This document shows positions 26,101-35,582 of a DNA stretch of 64,000 bases, one piece after another; positions within the stretch are counted from its first letter, which is position 1, and the number at the start of each line of letters is the position of its first letter. Origin of the DNA: CAWBBA01 sp963729795 (lineage in GTDB: Bacteria; Desulfobacterota; Desulfomonilia; Desulfomonilales; Desulfomonilaceae); NCBI GenBank assembly GCA_963729795.1, contig CAVSPC010000016.1:372001-436000 (forward strand), written 5' to 3'. Below the pieces are notes generated by a model, which was given only the letters and a program-made list of their open reading frames with translations, had not been told where the DNA came from and made no database searches. Position numbers and translations under genes: made by a program.

Positions 26101-27114
26101 CTATTGTTCAATACCCATTACTTTCTTCAAGTGGTTACGCAGAATTTCTACAAGTTTTGCCGAGTAAGGAGATTTCTTAGCCTCCGCGTTCCATAGATGT
26201 CTCGTTGCCCCTCGGAATCTGACGAGCTGGTATTCAGGCACGGTGGATATCTTCACTCCGAGCTTTTGGGATTTGCTCAAAGCTTCTTGATCTAATTGAT
26301 CGGACTGTCCGAAACTATCTTCCATAGCTTTCATAGCGGCCTTTTGCACAGCTTGCTGATTTTCCGGAGAAAGAGCCTTTAGGACCTTCGTGTTGATAAT
26401 GATCTCGACAACCCCGGGTGTGTGGAAGGCAGGTTTTACAATGTGGTCAAGCACCTCGTAGAACTTGTACTGTTCGACTGTGTACCACGGGTAGTCCGTG
26501 CCGTCTACCAGCCCACTCTGCAGAGCCTTGAACTGATCGGCGGCTGGAGAGTTGACCGCTGTGGCTCCGAGGGCCTGCACGATCTCTGCTTCCATGCCCA
26601 CAGCCCTTATCTTTTTATCCTTGAGGTCTCCGATCTTCGTCACCGGGAATTTGGTCAGCAAGCCCATGCTGCAAACAGAGAGGGCCCCCAAGTAGGTCAC
26701 ACCATGCTTGGCAACAGCTTCGTCCATGACTTGCATGTATCCGTCTTTCAGAAGTACCTCTTTTGCTTCGGCTGCGTTCGCCCAGTTGAAGGGAAGCCAC
26801 TGGCAATTCACTTCAGGGACCTTCTTGGCGAAATAAAGTAGAGAACCGGAATAACCGTCGAGAGCGCCTTGGCAAACCGCGTCAAAAGCCTTACTGATTT
26901 TTGCACCCTGGTTAGGCCAAATGACCTTTATTTGCACCTGGTTGTTGGTGAGCTTTGCCACTTCGTTGGCAAAAAACTTTGTAGATTGGCCGGAGTGGGC
27001 TTTTTCCGGATAGGCGCACTGGAAACGAAGAGTTGTCTCGGCTCGCCCTTGAGCAAGGGAAAAAACGCCAAGCGCTAGGACCGCTACTGCCACTGTAACT
27101 GCCTTCTTCAACAT
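26101..27114 (-). CDS. TRAP-type dicarboxylate transporter periplasmic binding protein (DctP family)
   Basis: 337 residues with a cleavable signal peptide (residues 1-25, ending GRAE). The DctP fold is recognisable from KVIWPNQGAKISKAFDAVCQ, GMEAEIVQALGATAVNSPAA and the FKALQSGLVDGTDYPWYTVE region that in relatives supplies the ligand-anchoring arginine or nearby residues. These proteins deliver organic acids or related solutes to DctQM permeases. No dctQ or dctM is adjacent, so it must work with a permease encoded elsewhere or be a relic. Ligand not predictable. Confidence 0.85.
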   Translation of the reverse strand: MLKKAVTVAVAVLALGVFSLAQGRAETTLRFQCAYPEKAHSGQSTKFFANEVAKLTNNQVQIKVIWPNQGAKISKAFDAVCQGALDGYSGSLLYFAKKVPEVNCQWLPFNWANAAEAKEVLLKDGYMQVMDEAVAKHGVTYLGALSVCSMGLLTKFPVTKIGDLKDKKIRAVGMEAEIVQALGATAVNSPAADQFKALQSGLVDGTDYPWYTVEQYKFYEVLDHIVKPAFHTPGVVEIIINTKVLKALSPENQQAVQKAAMKAMEDSFGQSDQLDQEALSKSQKLGVKISTVPEYQLVRFRGATRHLWNAEAKKSPYSAKLVEILRNHLKKVMGIEQ

Positions 27115-27489
27115 CTAGACTCCTTTCTTAAATGGACTGCCTGCTGTCAATTAACCCTGTCGCTGAAGGACCGCAGAAGTCTTACTCTCGAGATTTTGCT
27201 TATCGTGATATTGGTCAGATCTTCTTACGGCTTTGGCAACTGCGGATGCCCTCATCGTGCCACACGGTCTTTAACGATCTCCGCACACTCGTTGGGAAAT
27301 GGATCTATCGAGGACCACTGCCATGAAATAAGGCGCGGGAACTCTGGTTCTCGATTCAACCACAGCTATTTGCGCCGGCGCTCCTTGCACGGCGTGTATA
27401 AGCCACAGGGACGCCCTGCTCTGTCTCAGCGATTCAACTTTCCCGAAGTAGATTAGTACAGATGAAAGATGTTTCCCAGTAGACCCGAA
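27115..27489. other. Intergenic region, no gene recognised
   Basis: 375 bases between the DctP gene start and the DedA gene stop. Short frames here are without ribosome-binding sites. TTGACA on the minus strand (about 27155) lies too near the DctP ribosome-binding site to act as its -35 box. Confidence 0.35.
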
Positions 27490-28116
27490 CTACTCACCCT
27501 CTGCCGAAAGTTTTGCAGGCACAGGTGAAAGCACACTCATTCGTCTGTGCGCTAACCACCCGCCGATGGCCAGCACCACGCAGACGCCTGCCACAATGCA
27601 CGTTTGCAAACCATGATGATGTGACACGGCAGCCCAACGGTCGCCGAGGATGTAACCTATTGAAATAAGAGTAATAGACCAAAGGAATGCCCCGGTGTAA
27701 GCGAACGTTGCAAATACTCGCAATCGGAGCTTCGACATGCCGGCAAAAAAAGCAGTCAAATGCCGCACACCGCCGATGAAGTACCCGAAGAGTAATCCCC
27801 ACTTGCCAAAGCGTTCGTACCAGTTCTTAACCTGGTTCAATCTGTTGGCAGTTATGCAAACGAAATGGCCGTATTTTTCGATGAGGGGAGAACCGACAGT
27901 GCGGCCGAGCCCATAACTCACGCTGATGCCACAGAGACTCCCAAGAAAAGCCGATGCCACAGTGCGGCCCGGTTCTAGATAGCCGGCAGATACGAGATAT
28001 CCCGCAAATGCGAGTATCAAATCGTCGGGGAAAGGGGCTCCGACTATGCCTAGCATCAACAAGCAGAACAGCGCCAGGTATCCATAGGCTGTTATCCAAT
28101 GCAGAACGATTTCCAT
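27490..28116 (-). CDS. DedA-family membrane protein
   Basis: 208 residues with four to five hydrophobic segments. Family marks are PFPDDLILAFAGYLVSAGY near residue 28, GLGRTVGSPLIEKYG near 69 and RFGKWGLLFGYFIGGVRHLT near 103-122, including the Gly-x-x-x-Arg-x-x pattern of DedA proteins. Known members flip lipids such as undecaprenyl phosphate or phosphatidylethanolamine and support membrane homeostasis. GAGAGGGAAG lies upstream, slightly far. Nothing nearby indicates a specific substrate. Confidence 0.85.
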   Translation of the reverse strand: MEIVLHWITAYGYLALFCLLMLGIVGAPFPDDLILAFAGYLVSAGYLEPGRTVASAFLGSLCGISVSYGLGRTVGSPLIEKYGHFVCITANRLNQVKNWYERFGKWGLLFGYFIGGVRHLTAFFAGMSKLRLRVFATFAYTGAFLWSITLISIGYILGDRWAAVSHHHGLQTCIVAGVCVVLAIGGWLAHRRMSVLSPVPAKLSAEGE

Positions 28117-28721
28117 TACAGGCTCGACTTCCCTCTCTAATTTCTAATTGACTTAGGATTTCCCGTCTTTTTGAAGACGATCATGGTGATGTCGGGGATC
28201 GAAAACAGTTTCGAAGGGTGGTAAGCTGTTTCAGTTCGGGATTTCCCGACCTCTCCGAACTCATTCTAGTTCAACCAAATTTCCCTGTCAAAAAAAATGC
28301 CCACCTGCCGGTTTGGGTCAAGTTCGGCGTGTGAGTTGCTCCGCCTCTTTGCCGAACGTCCTCCTGCTTGAAGCCTCAAGCCTGGTCCAGACGTGTCAAG
28401 CACCACTAAATGCTTATAAGACAAATGATAAGTGGAAGATCCCCGCGGGTTTACGTTGACCTCGGGGCCGGGAGCGAAGTATCGCCGAACATTGACCGAA
28501 CTAACCAAAACAATAGTAAGCCCCCGGTTTTGCAGGAGGGTATTTAACTTGGAGTTCGGTGCAAATCATAGGGCCTTTTATCCAGGTCTAATGTGGAGAC
28601 CAGATCCTTTCCGCGCCTTCGGTATCTACTTTAAGCAAGCTGTTCCTTTCTGTCTTAGGGCTGTACCTGTATACTGATTTTTGCCTCATTCGGTCGGGCA
28701 TAGATTCTTGGGAGAACGGAT
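28117..28721. other. Intergenic region ahead of the cyclase gene
   Basis: 605 bases between divergent genes with no convincing frame. A TATACT hexamer ending about 45 bases ahead of the cyclase ATG is a possible -10 box, with no clear -35 partner. A weak inverted sequence occurs near 28235 (GGGATTTCCCGAC). Nothing else stands out. Confidence 0.35.
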
Positions 28722-30173
28722 ATGACCAAGTGGAAATGTTGCACCTGCGGCTGGATTTATGATCCTTCCCAGATCAACGCGGAAAACAAAATCAATCGAG
28801 GATTGGTCTTCGAGGATCTGCCGGATTCCTGGGTCTGCCCCATTTGTGGGTGTGGCAAGGAAGCCTTTGAACCACAAGACTCGGCATCGAAATCGACCCC
28901 TGACCGGGAAAAGTTCAGATTGGGTGCACACGCGCTACGGCGACTTGGCCGGGGAAGGAATATTTACAAAGAGCGCTTTGAAAATGTTTTTCGTGTGGCC
29001 CAGAAACTCACATCGTCATTGAACATCGGTGAAGTACTGGAAATGATCCGAGACGAAGCGAGAGCCACTTTATCTCAATTGCAGGAAGTTTGCCTCCTGG
29101 TAGTGGACCCGGAAGCGCAGTATTACACCCGTCCTCTTCATTGTGCCGTGGCAAGAGAGAGGATCAATTGCCAGCTCTGCAAAAGAGGCAGAGGAACGGT
29201 AAATAGTGCGCTTGGTCAGACTTCTTCGGCCATGTGTTTTTTCCCAGGCGACCCGAGGAGCCATTTACCGCGGGATGGCTTTCCTCCGGAGGGATGCTCA
29301 GAAATCGTGTTTCCGATTTATGAGGAGGATCAACTACTGGCCGTCCTAGATGCAATCGCAAGGCCCGGCACAGGCTTAGGCGAGAGGGATTTCATGCTGT
29401 TGCAGGACCTGGTTCAGCTCGCTAACAACGTAATTAAGAACGCTAGAAGCCACTGGAAAATGTCCCAGGAAAAGCTGACCGTGGATAGGATTCTGGGCCA
29501 TCTGCGGCCGTTTGTTCCTTCCACCGTGCAAAAGATTGTCGAAAAAGACCCGGAAGCCCCTGACCTGGAAAAGAAGGACGTAGATGTCACCGTCCTGTTT
29601 CTCGACGTTGCAGGGTACACCAGCATAAGCGAGACGCAGGGCAGAGATAAGGTAACTTTCATCATTGAGAAGTATTTCTCAAGTTTCCTGGATGTCATCT
29701 ACGATCACGGGGGGGATATTAACGAGACGGCCGGTGATGGCCTCATGGTCATATTTCAGGGCGAACCCGGGAAAACCGCGTCGAGCGCTGTCAAGGCCGC
29801 ACTGGAAATTAGAGGCAAGACCTTGGAGATCAACGAAGAATTGAAGAATCGATTCCAGCCAGTGGAAGTGAACATGGGCATCAACTCCGGTTTGTGTGCC
29901 GTTGGAATGAGTCGCTTCAAAGGCACTTCAGGCACCAGAATGACCTTTACGGCCACTGGACCTGTGACCAATCTTGCGGCACGGATAGCATCTGCCGCTA
30001 AACATGGGGATATTCTTGTCGGCCCGGAGACAGCTTCAAGGGTGCATGGAGATGCTAGGCTGTTCCCCAGAGGATTGATGCATTTCAAGAACGTGAGCGA
30101 GCCGGTCCAAGTGTTCAGCGTGCTCCGAAACGGGGAAAACGAGGATGGCGAGGAGAGGGCGCGTCACTCTTAG
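28722..30173 (+). CDS. Rubredoxin-GAF-class III nucleotide cyclase fusion
   Basis: 483 residues with three domains. Residues 1-52 are a rubredoxin: CCTCGWIYDP with Cys6 and Cys9, and DSWVCPICG with Cys39 and Cys42. Residues about 95-245 look like a GAF domain with extra cysteines (NCQLCKRGRGTVN). Residues about 280-465 are a class III adenylyl/guanylyl cyclase: VLFLDVAGYTSISE has the first metal Asp and NETAGDGLMVIFQGE the second. The position that is usually Lys in adenylyl cyclases is Glu here, so the purine specificity is open. The inferred role is cyclic nucleotide output controlled by the redox state of the iron site or by a small ligand. A terminator follows. Confidence 0.85.
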   Translation: MTKWKCCTCGWIYDPSQINAENKINRGLVFEDLPDSWVCPICGCGKEAFEPQDSASKSTPDREKFRLGAHALRRLGRGRNIYKERFENVFRVAQKLTSSLNIGEVLEMIRDEARATLSQLQEVCLLVVDPEAQYYTRPLHCAVARERINCQLCKRGRGTVNSALGQTSSAMCFFPGDPRSHLPRDGFPPEGCSEIVFPIYEEDQLLAVLDAIARPGTGLGERDFMLLQDLVQLANNVIKNARSHWKMSQEKLTVDRILGHLRPFVPSTVQKIVEKDPEAPDLEKKDVDVTVLFLDVAGYTSISETQGRDKVTFIIEKYFSSFLDVIYDHGGDINETAGDGLMVIFQGEPGKTASSAVKAALEIRGKTLEINEELKNRFQPVEVNMGINSGLCAVGMSRFKGTSGTRMTFTATGPVTNLAARIASAAKHGDILVGPETASRVHGDARLFPRGLMHFKNVSEPVQVFSVLRNGENEDGEERARHS

Positions 30174-30196
30174 TGCTGTGTTCCCTAAGGTGGAGC

Positions 30197-30223
30197 GGCA
30201 TTCTTAGCCGCCGAATGCCTTTT
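30197..30223 (+). terminator. Rho-independent terminator after the cyclase gene
   Basis: GGCATTC, nine-base loop, GAATGCC, then TTTT; 24 bases past the stop codon. Confidence 0.6.
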
Positions 30224-30351
30224 ATGGGGGAATGACCACGAGAGTCTTTGCCGCTCTTATTTCAGGAACGTAACACTAGAACCCGAGTTTTCCATGAAGG
30301 TCTGTTCTTAGGCGATAACTTGTTGATAGAACAAGACAAGTGGTTTTTGTT

Positions 30352-32109
30352 GGTGTATTAACAACTCGCTGCTACGTCATCGAGTTTGAAAACCTCCCAA
30401 AGTCGTTTTTGCACTGCGCTCCGATGTGTGATCTTCGTGCTGGTTTCGGTAAGACTGTAGACTAGGAGTGTCTGTTTGATGTCGGACAGTTCATCTTTGA
30501 GGAATTGAGGACTCATTGGATAAACAGCGTTTGCCGTTTTCCATTGCATGACGCGCATCAAGGTGAGCGCCGTTACGCAGCAGAATGCGTATGTGCGGAT
30601 TTTCGTGTCAGTCCAATGCCGGATAGGGCGGAACCGTATGATGTTTTCGTCCTTGAGAAGTCGAAAATCATCTTCGACTGAGTTTTTTTCGTTGTATGTC
30701 TCTATAAGATAGCCGGGTTCCACCTCAAGCATGTTGGAGAAGATCAGATTCTTACCGAAACGCTTCTGACGCGCTGCAATCTCGGCATCGTTTGGCGTGA
30801 TGGTGAGTTCGCCGTCCTCAACGGATACGCTGAGGCAAGTGCCGTAATCACTGTCCTTGAGGAGGCTTTGTATTCCTTGAGGGAGGACCTTTGGCCTCTT
30901 CTTGTACCCGTCCCACTTGACCAGGATTTCCCTCTTCAGCTTCTCAATGCCTCTTGCGAGTGAATGCCTCTGTTTGCGGGCCGTGGCGCTATTGAAGGAG
31001 AGGACCACCGAGCACGGAATACCCATGATATTCCTCCGGCAATGATAGTAACGAACATCTTTCCGAAATCCATGATACTGCGTCAGGTCCAGATTGATGA
31101 GATCCTTGTGGTGAGCAGGGACCAGAGCGCCTATCCAGGAAATGTTACCGGCCATGGTCTCGAAATTTTCCTTGCTGTTGTTTCCTTTGTCCAGAACAAC
31201 GACGAGATCCGAATCGCTCCCACACAGCCTTTTAAGGGTTATGATCAAGTCACTCAGAATGCAGGAAAAGATCTTACTGTCGTGCCGATTGGCCTGATAA
31301 ACTCGACTCACCACGGGAACGCCGTGGTTCTTTTCCACCGCCATCAAGAGCCCTACGTGCTTGAGATGGTGTTTTCCTTCTTTGCTGTGGCATGAACATG
31401 CGAGCTGTGACCTCTTGGGCTCGTCAATATACGTATAGAAATTCGTGGTGTCATAACAGATTGCGGCAGGAGAAAGGCTCATCAGTTCATCTATCCGCTC
31501 AAAGAGCTCCGCCTCAATCTGCGTGAACGTATCCTGAGACAAGCCGATAAACGGGTCATCGACAGGATTGGGTGATCGTCTGTTTGCTTTGAGTTCCTTC
31601 TCTGACACCACATCGTCGGCGGCATACCAGAAATTCTTGCCGTTGAGCTTTGCCGTGTCCAGCCTCATCAGTTGCGGGAGGATCGTTCTTTCGAGCCATT
31701 GTCTCATCCGGTTCTTGCTCGTTGCATGGTCCAATCGATTGATAATGGTCAGGAAGAAATAGACCCAACGGGCCAGACCTCCGCGCTCTCCGGGGATATG
31801 CTTGGCGAGGATATCCTGCAGCCCGATCTCTGTTGCAGTTTGATAAGCTGCCGATACTAAGCCGAATTCACGCATGGCGATATCAAGGGGCTCTCTTTTC
31901 TCCTGGACCAGCTTGAGGATCTTCTCTGCAGTGCCGAGATAAACCGCTCTTGTCCGCACTACACTCCTTCCCGACCCGCGTTTTTTCCCCTGATCCCCAG
32001 GATTGAGTTTGACGCGATAGGTTTCACGGTATACATAATAAGTGTTGGCGCCCTCTTTAGCCGCGCAGATTGAGCCCATACCTCACCTCTGAGCGAACTA
32101 TTAACACAC
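30352..32109. mobile_element. IS1634-type insertion sequence
   Basis: A complete transposase gene is bounded by similar ends: GTGTATTAACAACTCGCTG at 30352-30370 and, inverted, GTGTGTTAATAGTTCGCTC at 32109-32091 (about 15 of 19 identical). The left end overlaps the transposase stop codon. The exact outer limits and the target duplication could not be fixed by eye. Confidence 0.65.
30358..32079 (-). CDS. IS1634-family (IS4 superfamily) DDE transposase
   Basis: 573 residues, normal for the family. The N-terminus YYVYRETYRVKLNPGDQGKK and the catalytic core are intact: first Asp in AICYDTTNFYTY (near 210), second in LVVVLDKGNNSKENF (near 300), and the Glu in YLIETYNEKNSVEDDFRLLK (near 465), which is the Y-x2-R/E-x3-E..D-type signature of IS4-like enzymes. 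No stop or frameshift interrupts it, so it may be active. It is inserted between the cyclase gene and a repeat-rich segment and does not break an identifiable gene. Confidence 0.93.
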   Translation of the reverse strand: MGSICAAKEGANTYYVYRETYRVKLNPGDQGKKRGSGRSVVRTRAVYLGTAEKILKLVQEKREPLDIAMREFGLVSAAYQTATEIGLQDILAKHIPGERGGLARWVYFFLTIINRLDHATSKNRMRQWLERTILPQLMRLDTAKLNGKNFWYAADDVVSEKELKANRRSPNPVDDPFIGLSQDTFTQIEAELFERIDELMSLSPAAICYDTTNFYTYIDEPKRSQLACSCHSKEGKHHLKHVGLLMAVEKNHGVPVVSRVYQANRHDSKIFSCILSDLIITLKRLCGSDSDLVVVLDKGNNSKENFETMAGNISWIGALVPAHHKDLINLDLTQYHGFRKDVRYYHCRRNIMGIPCSVVLSFNSATARKQRHSLARGIEKLKREILVKWDGYKKRPKVLPQGIQSLLKDSDYGTCLSVSVEDGELTITPNDAEIAARQKRFGKNLIFSNMLEVEPGYLIETYNEKNSVEDDFRLLKDENIIRFRPIRHWTDTKIRTYAFCCVTALTLMRVMQWKTANAVYPMSPQFLKDELSDIKQTLLVYSLTETSTKITHRSAVQKRLWEVFKLDDVAASC

Positions 32110-32220
32110 TATTACGCGGTGTCAAGCTATATTCCGCGATTTATGCATACTCTAGCTATGAATACACAAATCAATCCAGAATCTCAAGTAACATCGGTTG
32201 CTTGGCCTTCAAAAATCGGC

Positions 32221-32546
32221 CTCGTGGAAAACTCGGGTAGAAGGCTGTTGCGTAATCCCGCGTCCCGCGCATTCGCGTTAAGTTAAGAGCGTCGCGTAAT
32301 AAAAACTGCTATTTACCATGTAGGATGTGCTGAACCCTGCCAAGGCAGGGGAAGCGCATCAGCCGTGTCAGCGCTCCGTCTTACACAATCGATGCGCTTC
32401 GCTCAGCACATCCTACAAAATTGCCGCTTAACTTAACGCGAATGAGCGTACTCGGGAATGATGGCAAAAAACATCTTGCTGTCCCCTCAAAATTCTGTGC
32501 ACCGGATAACCAAAGGGACATTAATTTGGGCAACCGCTCTAAATGC
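32221..32546. repeat. Repeat-rich segment downstream of the IS
   Basis: From 32241, AGGCTGTTGCGTAATCCCGC and the next nine bases match the segment at 3721 almost exactly; the match is cut at 32270 by the MITE-like element, as if the element had inserted into an older repeat. From 32493 to 32546 the sequence matches 24185-24242. No gene is present in 32110-32547. Confidence 0.6.
32270..32444. repeat. MITE-like element, 18-bp perfect terminal inverted repeats
   Basis: CATTCGCGTTAAGTTAAG at 32270-32287 is the exact reverse complement of 32427-32444. A second inner pair (TGTAGGATGTGCTGA and TCAGCACATCCTACA) makes the 175-base element a long hairpin. It has no coding frame. Its size is almost that of the element at 22755 but the ends differ, so they are separate families. 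Confidence 0.65.
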
Positions 32547-32547
32547 T

Positions 32548-34176
32548 TCATGCGTTCTTGATTGCTGCAACCGATTCGGAAAGCGCCTGCTCTTTGCCTC
32601 CTCTGGTATAGGATAGAATAAATGTGAGCGCAGCCAGCACAAGATACGATAGCCCGAACTGGTAGGGGATCTGCCTCGCTGGGCCCGCTAATAGCCAGGG
32701 GAGGTACACGCCCGCGTCAGGCAAGGAGGAGTGTACAAGACCAAAAAAGGTTAAGACCGCAAGAATTGCCAGATAGAGCGAACAGACCCTTAGTCGTCGA
32801 TTGATCATTTCTGCAAGAAGAGCCCCCCAGAGCATTCCGGTGAGAATAAAACCATTGCCGATGGCTATTGTCACCAGGGCTTCCGGGAGAGTACTGCCGG
32901 CTTTGGCAATCAGATGCTGCAAATTAGCCGCCGGCACGATTTCGGGTCTTTCAAGCTGGATGGCCACGAGGCGAGCCACAGTCGGAAACATCGCCAACAC
33001 CACTGCGGGGATGTGCCGGGCAGGGGAATGAACAAATGCCTGGGTGACGATTTCCAGGCAAATAAAGACCAGGATGGGAGCCAATACAGCCCTTGGTATC
33101 AGTTCCACGATGAATGAAACGTAACCCAATATTCCTCCCAGGCCGATAAAAACGCCTGTGAGGAGGGTGTACCCCGCGCGAGAGCCCATACGCTTGTACG
33201 CAGGGTGCCCGATGTACGGACACGACTGGGCTACACCCCCGCACACGCCGGCCAAAAGTGTAGCCCATGCCTCGGTCAGCAGAATCTCGCGAGCGCTGTA
33301 GTTATCACCAGCCACGCGAGCGCTCTCCGTCACGTTGATCCCGCCTACCACCGTCAAAATGGCAAACGGAATAGCAATGGGCAGGTACTTGAGCGCGGGG
33401 ACTATCCCTTTAACAAAATCCAGGGTTGGTACGGGCAGGCCGTAATGAAGCCTCCAAACAGGGGCGGCGTATGTTTCAGTGGCGAGACCGCCCAAACCCA
33501 AGCCGTGGTACAGATGGTAAAGGACGGTTCCCAGGATTACCGCTGCCAAGATGCCGGGAATGTTTTTGGGCAGTTGGATCCTTGCTACCAAAGTGTAAAG
33601 GATAAGGCCGAGCGAGAGCATTCCTACTATGGGCAAACTGAAGATGTCTACTAGTGGGATAAAGCCGATGAGCATGAGTCCCACGCCGGCAAGGGATCCC
33701 AGCAGTCCGGCCCGGGGGACTACCTTCTGGCACCAGGTGCCGCAGAAGGACATGGCGACCTTGAGAATTCCTATCATCACCATCGTGGCCATGCCGATGT
33801 ACCAGGTCATAAGGGCCGCGTTTTCCACCGTCTGACCTCCCTGCTTGAGCGCAACGAAGGCAGGTCCCAGGACGGCCACGGCAAGTCCGATGGTTGAGGG
33901 GGTGTCGAGCCCCAGCGGCATGGCGGTGACTTCCCGGCTGCCGGTCTTCTTGGCCAGCCTCACTGCCATCCATGTGTAAACCAAATCGCCAAAGAAGACT
34001 CCCAAGGCGGTTCCGGGAAACATGCGTGTGTAGACAATCTCCGGCGGGAAATTGAAGCCTATAATGAGTGTACCGGCAAGAAACGAAAGAACAGCTATGT
34101 TGTCGAACATCAGGCCGAAAAAACCGTTGATGTCACCCAGGCCGATCCATTTGTAGGTCTGGTCCTGTTCTTTCAT
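32548..34176 (-). CDS. Xanthine/uracil permease-like (NCS2/AzgA-type) transporter
   Basis: 542 residues with about twelve to fourteen hydrophobic segments. GLGDINGFFGLMFDNIAVLS at the N-terminus, MPLGLDTPSTIGLAVAVLGP near residue 85 and VGGINVTESARVAGDNYSAR near 278 are NCS2-like blocks, the last with the polar residues that contact nucleobases in relatives. It is longer than the usual 430-460 residues and diverges in the C-terminal third, so a different solute (for example another anion) is possible. Proton or sodium symport at the inner membrane is inferred. The SGNH hydrolase gene ends only 13 bases upstream on the same strand, indicating one operon. Confidence 0.78.
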   Translation of the reverse strand: MKEQDQTYKWIGLGDINGFFGLMFDNIAVLSFLAGTLIIGFNFPPEIVYTRMFPGTALGVFFGDLVYTWMAVRLAKKTGSREVTAMPLGLDTPSTIGLAVAVLGPAFVALKQGGQTVENAALMTWYIGMATMVMIGILKVAMSFCGTWCQKVVPRAGLLGSLAGVGLMLIGFIPLVDIFSLPIVGMLSLGLILYTLVARIQLPKNIPGILAAVILGTVLYHLYHGLGLGGLATETYAAPVWRLHYGLPVPTLDFVKGIVPALKYLPIAIPFAILTVVGGINVTESARVAGDNYSAREILLTEAWATLLAGVCGGVAQSCPYIGHPAYKRMGSRAGYTLLTGVFIGLGGILGYVSFIVELIPRAVLAPILVFICLEIVTQAFVHSPARHIPAVVLAMFPTVARLVAIQLERPEIVPAANLQHLIAKAGSTLPEALVTIAIGNGFILTGMLWGALLAEMINRRLRVCSLYLAILAVLTFFGLVHSSLPDAGVYLPWLLAGPARQIPYQFGLSYLVLAALTFILSYTRGGKEQALSESVAAIKNA

Positions 34177-34189
34177 CTATAAAGGTTGT

Positions 34190-35416
34190 CTAAAAGGAGG
34201 TTGCGTGCAAAACCTTGGACGCGATGAAATCTGAAACCTCATGAGCCATAGCTTCAATCCCATCGTTTGTAAAATGAATTTTGTCGTCCAAAAAGAGGGA
34301 CTGAACGTTTTGCAGCGATCCAAAGTCAGCCTCAAGATCCAAAAAAAGCGCACCGCTTTTCTTGGAGGTTTCTCTGACGATCTGATTGTACCTCTTGTGC
34401 ATAGTGATCACCGATTCTTCGTTGACCGAGAATGATGTGTAGTTGTATCCAAAACCGGATTTGTACGCCGCAGTCGGGGCTGTCAAGAAAATTACGGGGC
34501 AATCGCTTTCGGAAAATATCTCCCCCATCTTTTTCAAGTTATCTCGATAGTCATTTTCCGGCACTCTTACTTTACTGAGTTTTCCGGCATACGCGGGGTG
34601 TGGGATTAGCAACCAGTTCAAGAACTGAAGGAGTTGAGATTCGTGGTATGGGACGTCCGCTGCCTTTTCCAGAAACGTCTTGGGAACCTTGACGACCTTC
34701 TTGGAATCAACACTTCCCCAGGCGAGCCAATGGTCGTTCCAGCCAAAACATATCACTGCCAGGTCCGGTTGGAGTTTCGAGCCATACAGCTTAGCCATGA
34801 CCTTGCCCTGGTAAGAACTGTAACCCGCAACAGCCAACGTGACGCACTCGAATCGTCTTTCGGGGCTGCCATATTTCTGGTTCAGGAACTCCCCAACCAT
34901 GTTGGGATACCCCTGTTCCATGCACGAATCTCCCAGAAAAACTATTCTGAAAACATGCTGGGGTTTTTGAATCTGAACTTCTTTTCCACGGAATCCCCAT
35001 GAGTTTATTCCCGGTTCAGTGGGAGGATACTTCCAGAACAGCTTATCGTCGGGAATGATACGCCAAAAGAAGTGCCTAGGCGCCGGATACCCGAACTCCC
35101 GTTTCTGCCACACTCCGGATTCATATCGGAAATCCACGGCAACGCGAAGCAGTAGTTCAGGGGTCACGAGCAGCAAATTTAGAACGGCGAGGGTGAGGAA
35201 AAGACTTATGTTCCGCCGTTTCTCATGAAGACGAGACATCAAAAGCCAGGAAACGACGAGAAACAATACCAGGCCGAAAGAAATGCAAATCCAGGCCAGT
35301 TCATGCGACCTGACCGCAAGTATCAGACTCAAGACAATCGAACAGAGAGAGGTCGCGGCAAAGAATATCCGAGTGAATTTCAACTCGTGAGAAGTCGCCA
35401 TTTTGTATTTCACCAC
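34190..35416 (-). CDS. Membrane-anchored SGNH/GDSL-type hydrolase
   Basis: 408 residues. Three hydrophobic segments occupy the first 95 residues. The extracytoplasmic part is an SGNH hydrolase: VFLGDSCMEQGYPNMVG (block I with the nucleophile Ser near residue 162), FGWNDHWLAWG (block III) and DDKIHFTNDGIEAMAH (block V with the Asp-His pair). The domain hydrolyses esters, often O-acetyl groups on glycans; similar anchored forms modify cell-surface polysaccharide. Start choice is uncertain, GTG at 35416 or ATG at 35401, neither with a strong ribosome-binding site. It precedes the permease gene in the same operon. Confidence 0.75.
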   Translation of the reverse strand: MVKYKMATSHELKFTRIFFAATSLCSIVLSLILAVRSHELAWICISFGLVLFLVVSWLLMSRLHEKRRNISLFLTLAVLNLLLVTPELLLRVAVDFRYESGVWQKREFGYPAPRHFFWRIIPDDKLFWKYPPTEPGINSWGFRGKEVQIQKPQHVFRIVFLGDSCMEQGYPNMVGEFLNQKYGSPERRFECVTLAVAGYSSYQGKVMAKLYGSKLQPDLAVICFGWNDHWLAWGSVDSKKVVKVPKTFLEKAADVPYHESQLLQFLNWLLIPHPAYAGKLSKVRVPENDYRDNLKKMGEIFSESDCPVIFLTAPTAAYKSGFGYNYTSFSVNEESVITMHKRYNQIVRETSKKSGALFLDLEADFGSLQNVQSLFLDDKIHFTNDGIEAMAHEVSDFIASKVLHATSF

Positions 35417-35582
35417 GCAGATGCTTCAGATGTCCTATCCCAAACAGAATTTGGGACGAGAAATCGGAGTCAAACCAAACCGTGAGCCCTTGAAATTTCG
35501 GGGGACTGACACGGCACGAAAAAAGCTCGTGCCGGGGACTTATCTCAATGCTGTTGACTTGAGGGAACTCCGTCTACCCCAC

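Noticed and set aside
30352..32109. The IS as source of the two MITE-like elements
   Set aside because: Its ends (GTGT(A/G)TTAA...) do not match GTGTCCTAATTT or CATTCGCGTTAAG.
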